NCBI RefSeq assembly: GCF_000153465.1
Contig: NZ_CH672387.1
Coordinates: 2,891,903 to 2,955,902 of the forward strand
From: Aurantimonas manganoxydans SI85-9A1
GTDB taxonomy: Bacteria; Pseudomonadota; Alphaproteobacteria; Rhizobiales; Rhizobiaceae
Direction of reading: 5' to 3'
DNA length: 64,000 nucleotides
Of this stretch, positions 34,276-43,460 are shown one piece after another. Both the position numbers and the translations under genes were made by a program. The notes beneath the pieces were generated by a model. That model searched no databases. It was not told the DNA's origin and saw only the letters and a list, made by a program, of their open reading frames with translations. Position 1 is the first letter of the stretch. Every line of letters starts with the position of its first letter.

Positions 34276-34358
34276 CGGATGCTTCCTTCAGGACGGTGTA
34301 CCCGGTCCCCGTCGATGCGGGGCGCCGTGGGAAATTTCAGGTGGCGGAGACCGCCGGA

Positions 34359-34676
34359 TCAGATCGCCATTCGCGACAGTTCCATGTAGGCGCTGACCGC
34401 CTTGTCGCGGATCGAGACCGCAGTCTGCAGCGTCCGCTCGGCTTCCATGACAGCCTCGACGACGGCCTGGGTCGTCGCCTGGCCGTTGATCCCCTTGATC
34501 GAGGTGGCCTCGGCGGACTGGACGGTGGTGACCGCGTCCTTGGCGATCTGCGACAGGACGGCGCTGAAATCGGCGCCGGCGCCCTGCGGGGACGCGGTCG
34601 CGCCGGTGGTGGCGAGGCCGGCGTCCACACTGCCGGTCTGGATGCGGGGCAGGCTCGCTCCGATAGCAGGAATCAT
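34359..34676 (-). CDS. fliE: Flagellar hook-basal body protein FliE
   Basis: A 105-residue small rod/MS-ring adaptor. The C-terminal half (ATTQAVVEAVMEAERTLQTA VSIRDKAVSAYMELSRM) is the FliE signature. It is 2 bp from flgC, in the usual flgB-flgC-fliE order. Confidence 0.95.
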   Translation of the reverse strand: MIPAIGASLPRIQTGSVDAGLATTGATASPQGAGADFSAVLSQIAKDAVTTVQSAEATSIKGINGQATTQAVVEAVMEAERTLQTAVSIRDKAVSAYMELSRMAI

Positions 34677-34678
34677 GG

Positions 34679-35095
34679 TCAGCTCCTCAGCAGGTCGATG
34701 GTCATGTTGATGATTTCACGCGCCTGCTTCACCACCTGGATGTTGGCTTCGTAGGAGCGGTTGGCTTCGCGCATGTCGGCCATCTCGACCAGCATCCGCA
34801 CATTCGGCATCTTCACGTAGCCGTCGGCATTGGCGGCCGGATTGCCGGGATCGCTTTCCAGGATGAAGGGCGTGTCGTCGCGACCGACCTTGTCGACCGA
34901 GACCATCTGGGCACCCGAGACCCGGTCGAGCTCGCTCTGGAAGCTGACCATCTTGCGCTGATACGGGTCGCTGCCGGGCGTCGTGCCGGTGGTCTGCGCA
35001 TTGGCGATGTTCTCGGAGACGATGCGCATGCGCGTCGACTGCGCCTGCAGGCCGCTGGCGGCGATCTTCAGAGACGAGAGCAGTGGATCGGCCAT
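34679..35095 (-). CDS. flgC: Flagellar proximal rod protein FlgC
   Basis: A 138-residue rod protein with N-terminal [28 protein letters not shown] and C-terminal [20 protein letters not shown], the FlgC pattern. It forms the proximal rod with FlgB and FlgF. Confidence 0.96.
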   Translation of the reverse strand: MADPLLSSLKIAASGLQAQSTRMRIVSENIANAQTTGTTPGSDPYQRKMVSFQSELDRVSGAQMVSVDKVGRDDTPFILESDPGNPAANADGYVKMPNVRMLVEMADMREANRSYEANIQVVKQAREIINMTIDLLRS

Positions 35096-35099
35096 CGGA

Positions 35100-35480
35100 T
35101 TATCCCTTCGCGGACATGATGAGCATGCGGTGGAACGACTTCACCACCGACGTGCCGAGGGCGTATTCGCGCGACACTTCGCCGGCCTTCAGCATTTCCT
35201 GCGGCAGGCTGACGGAGTTGCCCGAATGCTTGACGCTCCAGGGCATCTCGTTGACGACGTCCGAACCGCCGCCCGCACTGTCCAGCGAGGCCAGATGCAT
35301 GGCCTGCGACCGCGACATGCGCAGCGCCGTGGCGTCGAGCGCCTCGGTGAAGGACGAGAGATCCTTGGAGGTGTAGCCGGGCGTGTCGACATTGGCGACA
35401 TTCTCGGCGACCACCGTCTGGCGCTGGGCCAGATAGGCGGTCCGCTGCGATGCGAGCCCGAAGATGTAGAGACTATCCAT
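35100..35480 (-). CDS. flgB: Flagellar proximal rod protein FlgB
   Basis: A 126-residue protein with [32 protein letters not shown] near the N-terminus, typical of FlgB. It heads the flgB-flgC-fliE-flgG-flgA-flgI-motE-flgH-fliL-fliP series. The 216 bp upstream (35481-35696) probably hold its promoter; I see no TTAA box there. Confidence 0.95.
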   Translation of the reverse strand: MDSLYIFGLASQRTAYLAQRQTVVAENVANVDTPGYTSKDLSSFTEALDATALRMSRSQAMHLASLDSAGGGSDVVNEMPWSVKHSGNSVSLPQEMLKAGEVSREYALGTSVVKSFHRMLIMSAKG

Positions 35481-35696
35481 GACGATCCGCGCTGAAAAAC
35501 TTGCGACGGGTCCAGCCTTAGGACGAGGCGCTTGTCCGAAGCTTGATGGATCGGCAGGAACGACTTGGAATGAAACGTCCGGGGGACAGTATTGCCCGCA
35601 GGAGGCCAGAATCCCGCATCCGCGGCATGGCGCGCGGAGCGGGGCTGGTGCGTGACTTGCGGAGAGGGATCGCAGCGGTCCGCCGGACCGCCCGGA

Positions 35697-36125
35697 TCAG
35701 GACGCGCGGGGCTTCAGATGCGCGTCGTGGATGGCGTTTTCCAGACGCTCGACGCCCTCGTCGGGGCAGGCCGGGCTGTCGAAGGAGATGTAGGTGATGT
35801 CGACGGCCGCTGTGGCGGCGCCCAGTTCGAGCTGGAAATGCGCCGTCACGCCGTCATAGACGAATTCCAGCGCCAGGCAGACGATTGGCACCGTGCCCCA
35901 CGACACCCGGACATGGCCGGAATTGGCGAAGCGCAGGACACCCGGCTTGAGAAACAGCTCCGCCGAGGAGGTCACGATGTCGGACAGATTGCCGTAGCGC
36001 TCCAGTCGCAGGAAGGCGATGTAATCGACCACTTCGACCAGCCGCAGCTCGGCGGCGACTTCCTTGATGCCTTCGGCGAGCGCGCGCTCCCGGGACAAAG
36101 TCCTGTGCTTGCGAATATCCAGCAT
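35697..36125 (-). CDS. Conserved protein of unknown function in the flagellar cluster
   Basis: A 142-residue soluble protein with no family I can name. It has an alpha-helical N-terminus (SRERALAEGIKEVAAELRLV), a probable beta-rich middle (HVRVSWGTVPIVCLALEFVY) and no signal or membrane segment. It starts 2 bp after the flhB stop, so it is co-transcribed with flhB. That position and its codon usage, like its neighbours, support a real gene with a flagellar link. Confidence 0.8.
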   Translation of the reverse strand: MLDIRKHRTLSRERALAEGIKEVAAELRLVEVVDYIAFLRLERYGNLSDIVTSSAELFLKPGVLRFANSGHVRVSWGTVPIVCLALEFVYDGVTAHFQLELGAATAAVDITYISFDSPACPDEGVERLENAIHDAHLKPRAS

Positions 36126-36127
36126 GG

Positions 36128-37216
36128 CTACGCTGTAGCAACTCCTACCTTGGATCCCGTGCGGGAGTGGAGGAAATAGATAATCTCAGCGATCGCCTTG
36201 AAGAACTTGGGCGGAATCATCTGATCGATTTCGACATGATCGTACATCGACCTTGCCAAGAGCTTGTCTTCGATCACCGGAACATCGTTGGCTTCGGCGA
36301 TTTCACGAATTTTCAGAGCGACCAGATCGGCGCCCTTGGCGACCACCATCGGAGCGCCGCCCTCTTCGCGATTATAGCGCAGCGCGATGGCGTAATGGGT
36401 CGGGTTGGCGATCACCAGGGTGGCCAGGGGGACGTCGGCCATCATGCGGCGGCGCACCCGGTCACGGCCGATCTGGCGCTGGCGGGCCTTGATCTGCGGA
36501 TCGCCCTCGGCCTGCTTGTTCTCGTCCTTGATTTCCTGCTTCGACATCATCAGGTCGCGGCGCCAGTGAAACCGGGTCATGGCCAGGTCGGCGGCGACGA
36601 GGACAATGGTGGCGATCGAGATGCCCGACAGCAGCTTCATCGCCATCTGCAGGATCAACTCGGGCACCAGCACGGGGTCCGCGAACATGGCCTGCATCAT
36701 CGTCGGGAAGCTCGACACGAGCAACATGCTGACGACGACGCCGATGGTGATGAACTTGAACACCGCCTTGCCGAACTCCGTCAGCCCGCGCAGGCCGAAA
36801 ATGCGCGTGAAGCCGGATGCCGGCGACACGTTCGACCATTTCGGACGAATGCGCTCGATATTGATCTGGGGCGGATTCTGCAGGACGGAAGAGATGACGC
36901 CGCCGGCGACAAAGAGCCCTGCGGCCGGCAGGATGAACCAGACGGCCTCGCGGGCCAGCATGTGCAGGACATGTAGAGCATCGGCACTCGTATCCAAATC
37001 CCACTGGAGCGGGTTCTCGAACGTCGTCTGCAGCGACAGCAGGAGGCGCTGAACACCCTCACGGGCCTGCAGCGCGATGAACGCCATGATGGCCAGAAGC
37101 GAGGCCAGAATAGGCGCTTCCCGCGAAACCGGAAGGTTGCCCTTCTCGACCGCGTCGCTGATCTTCTTCTCGGTCGGGAACTCTGTTTTTGAGGATTTGT
37201 CCTCGCTATCCGACAC
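36128..37216 (-). CDS. flhB: Flagellar export apparatus protein FlhB
   Basis: A 362-residue protein. Four membrane helices lie between residues ~30 and 215. The C-terminal cytoplasmic domain carries the autocleavage motif NPTH in VIANPTHYAIALRYN. The N-terminal KTEFPTEKKISDAVEKGNLP is also typical. Autocleavage at N-P allows the switch to filament export together with FliK. A strong hairpin at 37259-37288 separates it from fliG. Confidence 0.97.
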   Translation of the reverse strand: MSDSEDKSSKTEFPTEKKISDAVEKGNLPVSREAPILASLLAIMAFIALQAREGVQRLLLSLQTTFENPLQWDLDTSADALHVLHMLAREAVWFILPAAGLFVAGGVISSVLQNPPQINIERIRPKWSNVSPASGFTRIFGLRGLTEFGKAVFKFITIGVVVSMLLVSSFPTMMQAMFADPVLVPELILQMAMKLLSGISIATIVLVAADLAMTRFHWRRDLMMSKQEIKDENKQAEGDPQIKARQRQIGRDRVRRRMMADVPLATLVIANPTHYAIALRYNREEGGAPMVVAKGADLVALKIREIAEANDVPVIEDKLLARSMYDHVEIDQMIPPKFFKAIAEIIYFLHSRTGSKVGVATA

Positions 37217-37258
37217 TGGCGATTAAGCTCCGCAGGTGTTGACGTTCAGTGAAGAGAA

Positions 37259-37288
37259 CGGCTTTCCCGGCCGATGACGGGAAAGCCG
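37259..37288 (-). terminator. Perfect 11-bp hairpin between fliG and flhB
   Basis: CGGCTTTCCCG, 8-nt loop, CGGGAAAGCCG. There is no long T run after it in the gene direction (GTTCTCTTCACTG). It may be a weak terminator/attenuator reducing flhB expression relative to the switch genes, or an mRNA stability element. Confidence 0.5.
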
Positions 37289-37315
37289 TGGAGGACACGC
37301 GGCGCGTTTGCGCCG

Positions 37316-38365
37316 CTATTCCTCGGATTCGCCGTGCAGATCCAGCTTGCCCTGGCTCCACAGCTCGAGCGCCGTGCTGGCCACCTGGCGGCGGGCGCGA
37401 TCGATGTCGGCTGCCGGCTTTTCGTCGCCGCGCTTGAACTCGGCCTCGACCATGCGCCGCGAACGGGCGCTGAGCGAGGACAATGCGGCCTCCTTCAGCT
37501 CTTCGCTCGCGCTGACGAAGGCGGTGATGATCACCTCCGTGTCGATCGCATCGAACAGCACCATGCGGGCGCGCTTGTCGAGCGCCACGATGTCGTCGAA
37601 GGCGAAGAGCAGGTTGCGGAGCTTCTCGGCATCCTTCGGCGAGGTTTGGTCGAGCATCACGATCAGGTCGTCGGCATGGCTCTTCGACATGCGGTTGACG
37701 ATGTCGGCGAGGATCGTGTGGCTGCTCTGCTGCTCGCCCCTGTCCGGCGACGCCAGATAGGCCTGCCGCAGATGGACTTCGAGCAGGCGCTGCACCGGCC
37801 GCGTCAGCGACTTCAGCGTCAGCACCCGGCGCATGACGTCATGGCGGAACGCCGGATCGAATTCGCGGGCGACGGTCGCCGCCGTATCGGGCCGGATTTT
37901 CGACAGGAGCACGGCCACGACATGCGGGTGTTCGCGCGACAGCCGCGGCGCAAGGATCTCGCCCTGCAGCTCGGCGACCGAATCCCAGACATTGCGGGAG
38001 TCGCGCTCGGCAGCCTTGACCCCGTCGTCGCCTTCGCCGGGCGACACCGAGAAGATCGTCTCGAATTCTTCTTCCGACAGCGATTCCTTGAGCAGATTGG
38101 TCATCTGCAGAGACGGCGCGTCCAGCCCCGGCGCCTTCTTGAAGGCGTCCTGGAACTCGTCGACCAGTTCGGCGATCTGTTCGGGCGTGACCGATTGCAG
38201 GCCGGCCGCGCTTTCCTTCAGAAGCTTGATCTCGCTGGCGGAGAAATGCTTGAGCACCCGGGACGTGCCGGGTGCTCCGAGGGTGAGGAGCAGAACAGCC
38301 ACGCGGGCCTTGCCGCTTGCCGGCAGTTCCGGAACGTTATCCTGAAAAGCGGCGATCATCGACAT
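37316..38365 (-). CDS. fliG: Flagellar motor switch protein FliG
   Basis: A 349-residue C-ring protein. The N-terminal domain binds FliF (KARVAVLLLTLGAPGTSRVL KHFSASEIKLL), the middle domain contains EHPHVVAVLLSKIRPDTAAT, and the C-terminal torque domain includes LLFAFDDIVALDKRARMVLF with the charged residues that face MotA. It is 5 bp downstream of fliN. Confidence 0.97.
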   Translation of the reverse strand: MSMIAAFQDNVPELPASGKARVAVLLLTLGAPGTSRVLKHFSASEIKLLKESAAGLQSVTPEQIAELVDEFQDAFKKAPGLDAPSLQMTNLLKESLSEEEFETIFSVSPGEGDDGVKAAERDSRNVWDSVAELQGEILAPRLSREHPHVVAVLLSKIRPDTAATVAREFDPAFRHDVMRRVLTLKSLTRPVQRLLEVHLRQAYLASPDRGEQQSSHTILADIVNRMSKSHADDLIVMLDQTSPKDAEKLRNLLFAFDDIVALDKRARMVLFDAIDTEVIITAFVSASEELKEAALSSLSARSRRMVEAEFKRGDEKPAADIDRARRQVASTALELWSQGKLDLHGESEE

Positions 38366-38370
38366 GATCG

Positions 38371-38700
38371 TCAGGCTGCCCGCTGGTTCTTGGTGGCGAT
38401 GCGCGCGCCCGGCTTGGCCACCTCGGTGAGGGTGACGCCGAAGCGCTGCTCCTCGTTGTCGAGGACGACGATCTCGCCGCGGGCGATGACACGACCGTTG
38501 ATGATCACGTCGACCGGGTCGCCGACCTTGCTCTCCAGCTTGACCACGGCACCACGACCCAGGTCGAGCACTTCGGCGACCGTCATGCTGGTCGAGCCGA
38601 GCACGATGTGCATCGTGACCTGCAGATCCTTCACCAGGTCCAGATCCATCCGGCCGGTGCCCAGGTCAGCGCTGCTGGTGGCGAAGTTGTCGTCGGTCAT
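38371..38700 (-). CDS. fliN: Flagellar motor switch protein FliN
   Basis: A 109-residue SpoA-domain protein: LVKDLQVTMHIVLGSTSMTV AEVLDLGRGAVVKLESKVGD PVDVIINGRVIARGEIVVLD is the standard FliN fold. Its C-terminus RFGVTLTEV is also typical. It lies in the C-ring base and is part of the motA-fliM-fliN-fliG order. Confidence 0.97.
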   Translation of the reverse strand: MTDDNFATSSADLGTGRMDLDLVKDLQVTMHIVLGSTSMTVAEVLDLGRGAVVKLESKVGDPVDVIINGRVIARGEIVVLDNEEQRFGVTLTEVAKPGARIATKNQRAA

Positions 38701-38774
38701 GGCGTTTTCGTCCTTGGGTCTTCAGCCGTCCGCATCATGCGGGGGCCGTGTCACACGGGAGTGATCAATCCGAT

Positions 38775-39152
38775 TTAGCCGGCCAGACTGGCGTGAAGCC
38801 TGCGATCGGTCCATTCGCCTGCCGGCGGCAGGACGCGATGGACGCGGCCGGCCTCCACACGGCGCGGCAGGGCGTCCGCCTCGGCGATCAGCCGCTCGAG
38901 CCGATCGGTGGCGTCATCGGCTTCGGCAATCCGGAACTCCAGGCGGCGCAGCGTCTCGACGCCCTCGTGCTTCAGCCCGACCACCACTTCGGCGGCGCGG
39001 GTGATCGAGGCATCGGCCTGCGCCAGCGAGGCGGAGAGCGCGCTCTCCGAGGAGCGCAGGGTTCGCAGTTCGCGCTGCATGCGGGTGCAGCGGAACGCCG
39101 TCACGACGAGCGCCACGACGAGAACGAAGTCAAGCAGATAGGATATCATCAA
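38775..39152 (-). CDS. DUF6468-like membrane-anchored protein in the motor operon
   Basis: A 125-residue protein with one N-terminal membrane helix (ISYLLDFVLVVALVVTAFRC) and a coiled-coil body (SALSASLAQADASITRAAEV, RRLEFRIAEADDATDRLERL). Small proteins of this form lie between fliM and fliN in several alphaproteobacteria and are annotated as DUF6468, with unknown function. It overlaps the 3' end of fliM by 23 bp, consistent with coupled translation. Confidence 0.8.
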   Translation of the reverse strand: MMISYLLDFVLVVALVVTAFRCTRMQRELRTLRSSESALSASLAQADASITRAAEVVVGLKHEGVETLRRLEFRIAEADDATDRLERLIAEADALPRRVEAGRVHRVLPPAGEWTDRRLHASLAG

Positions 39153-40065
39153 TAAACTCCTCGGCGGGGTCGATGCGCTCTTCGATGCGGACGACGTAGG
39201 AATCGCGCGACCGGCCCATATGGGCGCGGAACAGCGGCTGGTCCTCGCATTCGATGGCGATCAGGCTGTTGGCGCTGACATCCAGCGGAATGGTGTCGCC
39301 AACGGCGAAGCCGGCGATCGTTCCCAGGTCGATCTTCTTCTTGGTGACGATGGCACTGAGACGAAGATCGCTCTTGGCGAAGCTTTCCTTGATGGCGTTC
39401 GACCAGCTTTCCTCGCGATCCGGCGGCGGCATCTTCGGCGGCTCGCGCAGGAAGCGGAGATGCGGCGCAAAGAGCGCGCCCGGCAGCGCGAAGGTGATGG
39501 TCGTAGACAGAGAGGCGACCGTCAGATCGAAGCGGAACAGGATGAACCGGTCGGTCTCGCCGGCAAGCTGCTCGCCGAGTTCGGCCGCGTTGATGATGTT
39601 GCCCACCGACAGACGCAACTCGCCGATCATTTCGAACACCGACAATGCGGAGTCGGCGATGGTCGCCAGCCCCAGCTTGACGATGCTGCGGTCGAGATCG
39701 GTCGGCGTGCGCGGCGGGGTTCCCGGCGGTGACGGCTCGGCGGCGAAGAGCGCGGAGATCAGGGCCTCCAGCGCCTCGTGGTCGAGCATCGCATAGCCCG
39801 GGCTGCGAAAACGCGGCGAAGACAATGGCGCGTACATGGTGCCGTCGTCTTCGGCCTCGTCGAGCTCGGGACCGAAATCCGATTCCACCTCGCGAAGCGT
39901 CAGGTCGAGGCTCGCACCGGCGATCGCAGAGATCTTGGTCGCGGCCGAGGCCGCCCAGGTCTCGGCCATGTGCTTGAGGCGCGGCAGGCGCCGGGGTTCG
40001 AATTCGGCGGCATTGCGAAGGCGTTCGCCGACATCCGCCCCGCTGATCTGTTCGGTCTGGCTCAT
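39130..40065 (-). CDS. fliM: Flagellar motor switch protein FliM (divergent)
   Basis: A 311-residue protein from ATG 40065, just after the motA stop. The C-terminal SpoA domain is clear (SDLRLSAIVTKKKIDLGTIA GFAVGDTIPLDVSANSLIAI). The middle domain is weakly conserved, with LSVGNIINAAELGEQLAGET. The N-terminus (MSQTEQISGADVGERLRNAA) lacks the LSQxEIDxLL peptide by which enteric FliM binds CheY-P. Identity is supported by its place between motA and fliN. Confidence 0.85.
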   Translation of the reverse strand: MSQTEQISGADVGERLRNAAEFEPRRLPRLKHMAETWAASAATKISAIAGASLDLTLREVESDFGPELDEAEDDGTMYAPLSSPRFRSPGYAMLDHEALEALISALFAAEPSPPGTPPRTPTDLDRSIVKLGLATIADSALSVFEMIGELRLSVGNIINAAELGEQLAGETDRFILFRFDLTVASLSTTITFALPGALFAPHLRFLREPPKMPPPDREESWSNAIKESFAKSDLRLSAIVTKKKIDLGTIAGFAVGDTIPLDVSANSLIAIECEDQPLFRAHMGRSRDSYVVRIEERIDPAEEFIDDILSA

Positions 40066-40069
40066 CGGA

Positions 40070-40927
40070 TCAGGCTCCACCGCCGATGGTCTCGGTCTCG
40101 ACCTGGTCGATGGACGGGCGGTCGTAGGCAGAGATGGTCTTGCGGCCGTATTCGAGCGCGACCTGCGGGATGGCACCGTTCATGTAGGCGATCAGGGTGG
40201 AGCGCACGATGACGAAGACGCGGATGTTCTTCTCGCGCACCGACTTCACCTTGGTGGCGACCGGGCCGACCACGCCATAGGAGAAGAAAATGCCGGCGAA
40301 GGTGCCGACGAGGGCGGCGCCGATCAGGTGACCGAGCACTTCCGGCGACTGGTCGAGCGCGCCCATGGCCTTGATGACGCCGAGAACGGCGGCGACGATG
40401 CCCAGTGCCGGCAGGCCGTCGGCCATGTCCTGGAGCGCGTGCTTGGGCTTGAGCCGGTCCGAGGAGATCGTCTGGATCTCTTCTTCCATCAGCGCCTCGA
40501 TCTCGTGCGGACGGGCGTTGCCGATGATGATGAGGCGGCAATAGTCGCAGATGAAGTGGACGAGCGACTCGTCCTTCATCAGCTCCGGGTAGGCCTGGAA
40601 GATCGGCGATTCCTTCGGCTCGTCGATATGCGCCTCGACCTCGCCGCGCGACTTGGAGCGCATCTCGCGCATCAGCTGATGCAGTAGCGCCAGCACCTTC
40701 AGATAGTCGTTCTGCGTGGGCACCTTGTTGGCGAAGGCTTCCTTGATCGCCTTGCCGGTGTCCTTGACCACCTTGGTGGGGTTGGCGACCAGGAAGGTTC
40801 CGATCGAGGACCCCAGAATGATGACGTACTCGAATGGCTGCACGAGAACGCCGAGATGGCCACCCATGGCGACGAAGCCGCCGAGAAGGCAGCTCAAGGT
40901 GACGATCAGTCCGACTAGAATGCCCAT
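40070..40927 (-). CDS. motA: Flagellar stator protein MotA
   Basis: A 285-residue membrane protein with helices near residues 1-20, 33-52, 170-192 and 202-225. Conserved pieces are [19 protein letters not shown], the cytoplasmic loop with [10 protein letters not shown], and the last pair [20 protein letters not shown] and [19 protein letters not shown]. It is the proton-channel partner of MotB (5669-6910). ATG 40927 fits the family start; an upstream open frame is not supported. Confidence 0.97.
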   Translation of the reverse strand: MGILVGLIVTLSCLLGGFVAMGGHLGVLVQPFEYVIILGSSIGTFLVANPTKVVKDTGKAIKEAFANKVPTQNDYLKVLALLHQLMREMRSKSRGEVEAHIDEPKESPIFQAYPELMKDESLVHFICDYCRLIIIGNARPHEIEALMEEEIQTISSDRLKPKHALQDMADGLPALGIVAAVLGVIKAMGALDQSPEVLGHLIGAALVGTFAGIFFSYGVVGPVATKVKSVREKNIRVFVIVRSTLIAYMNGAIPQVALEYGRKTISAYDRPSIDQVETETIGGGA

Positions 40928-41274
40928 GCGGCCCCCGAATGCGAATGTTGCAGACCACCGGTAGGAAGTACCGCTTGTGCGAGCCTTGCCCCCGCACCAA
41001 TCCGGAGGCGCTGGCGACCGGATCGGGCTTGAGCGGCGCGGGGCGACAGGCTGGCGCAAGGGTGAGCCCGGATTTTCACGGCATACATTCTTCTACCGGA
41101 GGCCCGTATGCCGGCCGCAACCACCCGATCGACCCTCAAGCGCCGCGATATGCCCGGCGCCATCGTCCGCATGGCCGGACGGGCCCGTATCGAGCGCGTT
41201 CTTGACCGGTCGACCCTGTCCGTCGGTTCGGCAGCCACGTCCGGTCTCCTCCAAGACAGTCGGGATATCTGACG
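40928..41274. other. Divergent promoter region between motA and flgF
   Basis: No gene is seen in these 347 bp. Two operons leave from here in opposite directions. I find no TTAA-N7-TTAA box and cannot name a promoter; the early-class flagellar promoter probably lies here. Confidence 0.55.
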
Positions 41275-42000
41275 ATGGAAACTGCTCTTCCAGTCGCCCT
41301 GTCGGCGCAGCTCGCCATGTCGAAGCGGCTCGACACCATTGCCCACAACGTCGCCAATTCGCGCACGACGGGCTTTCGCGCCGAGGAGATCAAGTTCGAG
41401 GAGCTGATCTCGCTCAGCGCGCCCGAGCCCGTCTCCTTCGCCTCCGAGGGCACCACCTATTTCTCCACCCGCTCCGGCGAGATGACCCAGACCGGCAATC
41501 CGCTGGACATGGCCGTGGACGGCGACGCCTTCTTCGCCTTCCAGGGGCCGAACGGGCCGGTCTATACCCGGGACGGCCGCATGCGGATCAATGCCCAGGG
41601 CATGGTCGAGACGATCAGTGGCTATCCGCTCGTCGATGTCGGCGGCGCACCGCTGCAGGTCGATCCGAATGCCGGCCCGGTGACCATCACCCGCGACGGC
41701 ATGATCACCCAGAACGGCGCCCAGGCCGGCGCCGTCGGCCTGTTCCAGCTGCCGGCCGGCGCCAAGCTGACGCGCTTCGAGAATTCCGGGCTGATCCCGG
41801 ACCGCGCGGCCGTTCCGATCGTCGAATTCGCCGATGTCGGCGTGATTCAGGGCTTCCAGGAAGGCTCGAACGTCAATCCGATGCTCGAGATCAGCCGGCT
41901 GATCTCCCTGCAGCGCGCCTTCGAGAATGCGTCCAACCTCGTGCAGAGCTCGGAGCGCACGCTGGATGACGCGGTCAAGACGCTCGGGACGAACTCGTGA
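41275..42000 (+). CDS. flgF: Flagellar proximal rod protein FlgF
   Basis: A 241-residue rod protein with N-terminal AMSKRLDTIAHNVANSRTTG FRAEE and C-terminal EGSNVNPMLEISRLISLQRA FE, the FlgF/FlgG family pattern. The length (shorter than FlgG) and pairing with fliI, as in rhizobia, identify it as FlgF. Its stop overlaps the fliI start (GTGA). Confidence 0.94.
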   Translation: METALPVALSAQLAMSKRLDTIAHNVANSRTTGFRAEEIKFEELISLSAPEPVSFASEGTTYFSTRSGEMTQTGNPLDMAVDGDAFFAFQGPNGPVYTRDGRMRINAQGMVETISGYPLVDVGGAPLQVDPNAGPVTITRDGMITQNGAQAGAVGLFQLPAGAKLTRFENSGLIPDRAAVPIVEFADVGVIQGFQEGSNVNPMLEISRLISLQRAFENASNLVQSSERTLDDAVKTLGTNS

Positions 42001-43370
42001 CGGCTACGCCGACCTCCGGTTCCGGCCAGACCCGGCTCGACGACCATTGCCTGTCGATCACCGGTCACATCATCGACGTCTCGCCGCAGGCGTTCCGCGT
42101 CGCGGGCCTTTCGCCCTTCGTACGGCTGGGCGACCGCATCGCCTGCCCGGGCGATGACGGCGACGCCATCGGCGAAGTGGTGCGCATCGAGCAGGCCAGC
42201 CTGACCGTCAAACCCTTCGCCAACCGCTTCGTGCGCGGCGTCAAGGCGCCGGCCCGTCAGATCGGGCCCTTCATGGTCTCGCCCTCGCGCAGCTGGAAAG
42301 GCCGCGTTCTCGACGCGTTCGGCCAGCCGACCGACGGCAAGGGACCGGTGAGCGAAGGCGACGATCCCCGCCGCGCCGACGCGCCGCCGCTTCCCGCCAT
42401 GCAGCGTGGCCGCACCGGCAAGCCCGTCGCCACCGGCGTACGCGCCCTCGACATCTTCACGCCGCTGGTCCGCGGCCAGCGCATCGGCATCTTCGCCGGT
42501 TCCGGCGTCGGCAAGTCGACGCTGATGAGCATGCTGGCGCGCGCCAAGGGCTTCGACACGGTGGTGGTCGCCCTTGTGGGCGAGCGTGGCCGCGAAGTGC
42601 GCGAATTCCTCGAAGAGACCATGGCCGGCAATCTCGCCAAGGTCGTCACCATCGTCGCCACCGGCGACGAGAGCCCGATGATGCGGCGCCTGGCACCGCG
42701 CACCGCCACCAGCGTCGCCGAATATTTTCGCGACCGGGGCGACAGCGTGCTGCTGATCGTCGACAGCGTCACCCGCCTCGCCCATGCCGCCCGCGACGTG
42801 GCCCTTGCAGCCGGCGAGCCGCCGGTTGCGCGCGGCTATCCGCCGAGCGTCTTCTCCGAACTGCCGCAGCTCCTGGAGCGCGCCGGACCGGGGCTGGAAG
42901 GCTCCGGCTCGATCACCGGCATCTTCTCGGTGCTGGTCGATGGCGACGATCACAACGACCCCATCGCCGACGCCATCCGCGGTACGCTGGACGGCCATAT
43001 CGTGCTGGACCGCGCGATCGCCGAACAGGGCCGGTTCCCGGCGGTGGACGTCCTGAAATCGATCTCGCGCCTCGCCGACCGGGCCTGGAACCCGCAGGAG
43101 CGCGAGCTGGTCAGCCGCCTGCGCAGCATGATCTCGCGCTACGAGGACACGCGGGATCTGCGCCTCCTTGGCGGTTATCAGCGGGGCAGCGACCAGACGC
43201 TCGACCAGGCCGTCGATCTGGTGCCGCATGTCTACGAACATCTCGTCCAGCATCCGGAGGAAGGGCCCTGCAAACAACCCTTCGAGGATCTGAGTGCGCG
43301 GCTGAAGAAGAGCTTCCAGCCGCCCGCTCCCGTCGTCCCCACGGGGCCGGGCAAGCCCGCCGCCGGCTGA
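41997..43370 (+). CDS. fliI: Flagellum-specific ATPase FliI
   Basis: A 457-residue F1-beta-like ATPase with Walker A GSGVGKST at about residues 168-175, Walker B in DSVLLIVDSVTRLAHAARD and the conserved GYPPSVFSELPQLLERAG. It energises loading of export substrates, normally with FliH and FliJ; only a FliH-like protein (6907-7872) is in the window. The GTG start overlaps the flgF stop. Confidence 0.97.
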   Translation: MTATPTSGSGQTRLDDHCLSITGHIIDVSPQAFRVAGLSPFVRLGDRIACPGDDGDAIGEVVRIEQASLTVKPFANRFVRGVKAPARQIGPFMVSPSRSWKGRVLDAFGQPTDGKGPVSEGDDPRRADAPPLPAMQRGRTGKPVATGVRALDIFTPLVRGQRIGIFAGSGVGKSTLMSMLARAKGFDTVVVALVGERGREVREFLEETMAGNLAKVVTIVATGDESPMMRRLAPRTATSVAEYFRDRGDSVLLIVDSVTRLAHAARDVALAAGEPPVARGYPPSVFSELPQLLERAGPGLEGSGSITGIFSVLVDGDDHNDPIADAIRGTLDGHIVLDRAIAEQGRFPAVDVLKSISRLADRAWNPQERELVSRLRSMISRYEDTRDLRLLGGYQRGSDQTLDQAVDLVPHVYEHLVQHPEEGPCKQPFEDLSARLKKSFQPPAPVVPTGPGKPAAG

Positions 43371-43389
43371 TCGGCCTCCTTCTGTGACA

Positions 43390-43435
43390 TTCAGCCATAG
43401 CTGAACGATTTGTCTTCGTTCAGTCTTGATTGAAC
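43390..43435 (+). promoter_or_regulatory. Two inverted repeats upstream of the efflux regulator (candidate operators)
   Basis: TTCAG-ccatag-CTGAA at 43390-43405 and GTTCA-gtcttgat-TGAAC at 43418-43435. The centres are 29 bp apart, near three helical turns. The half-site TTCAG/GTTCA is shared, so the downstream MarR-type regulator probably binds here and controls its own operon. Confidence 0.65.
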
Positions 43436-43460
43436 GGCCCGGCGCACGTATCTGCGCCGG

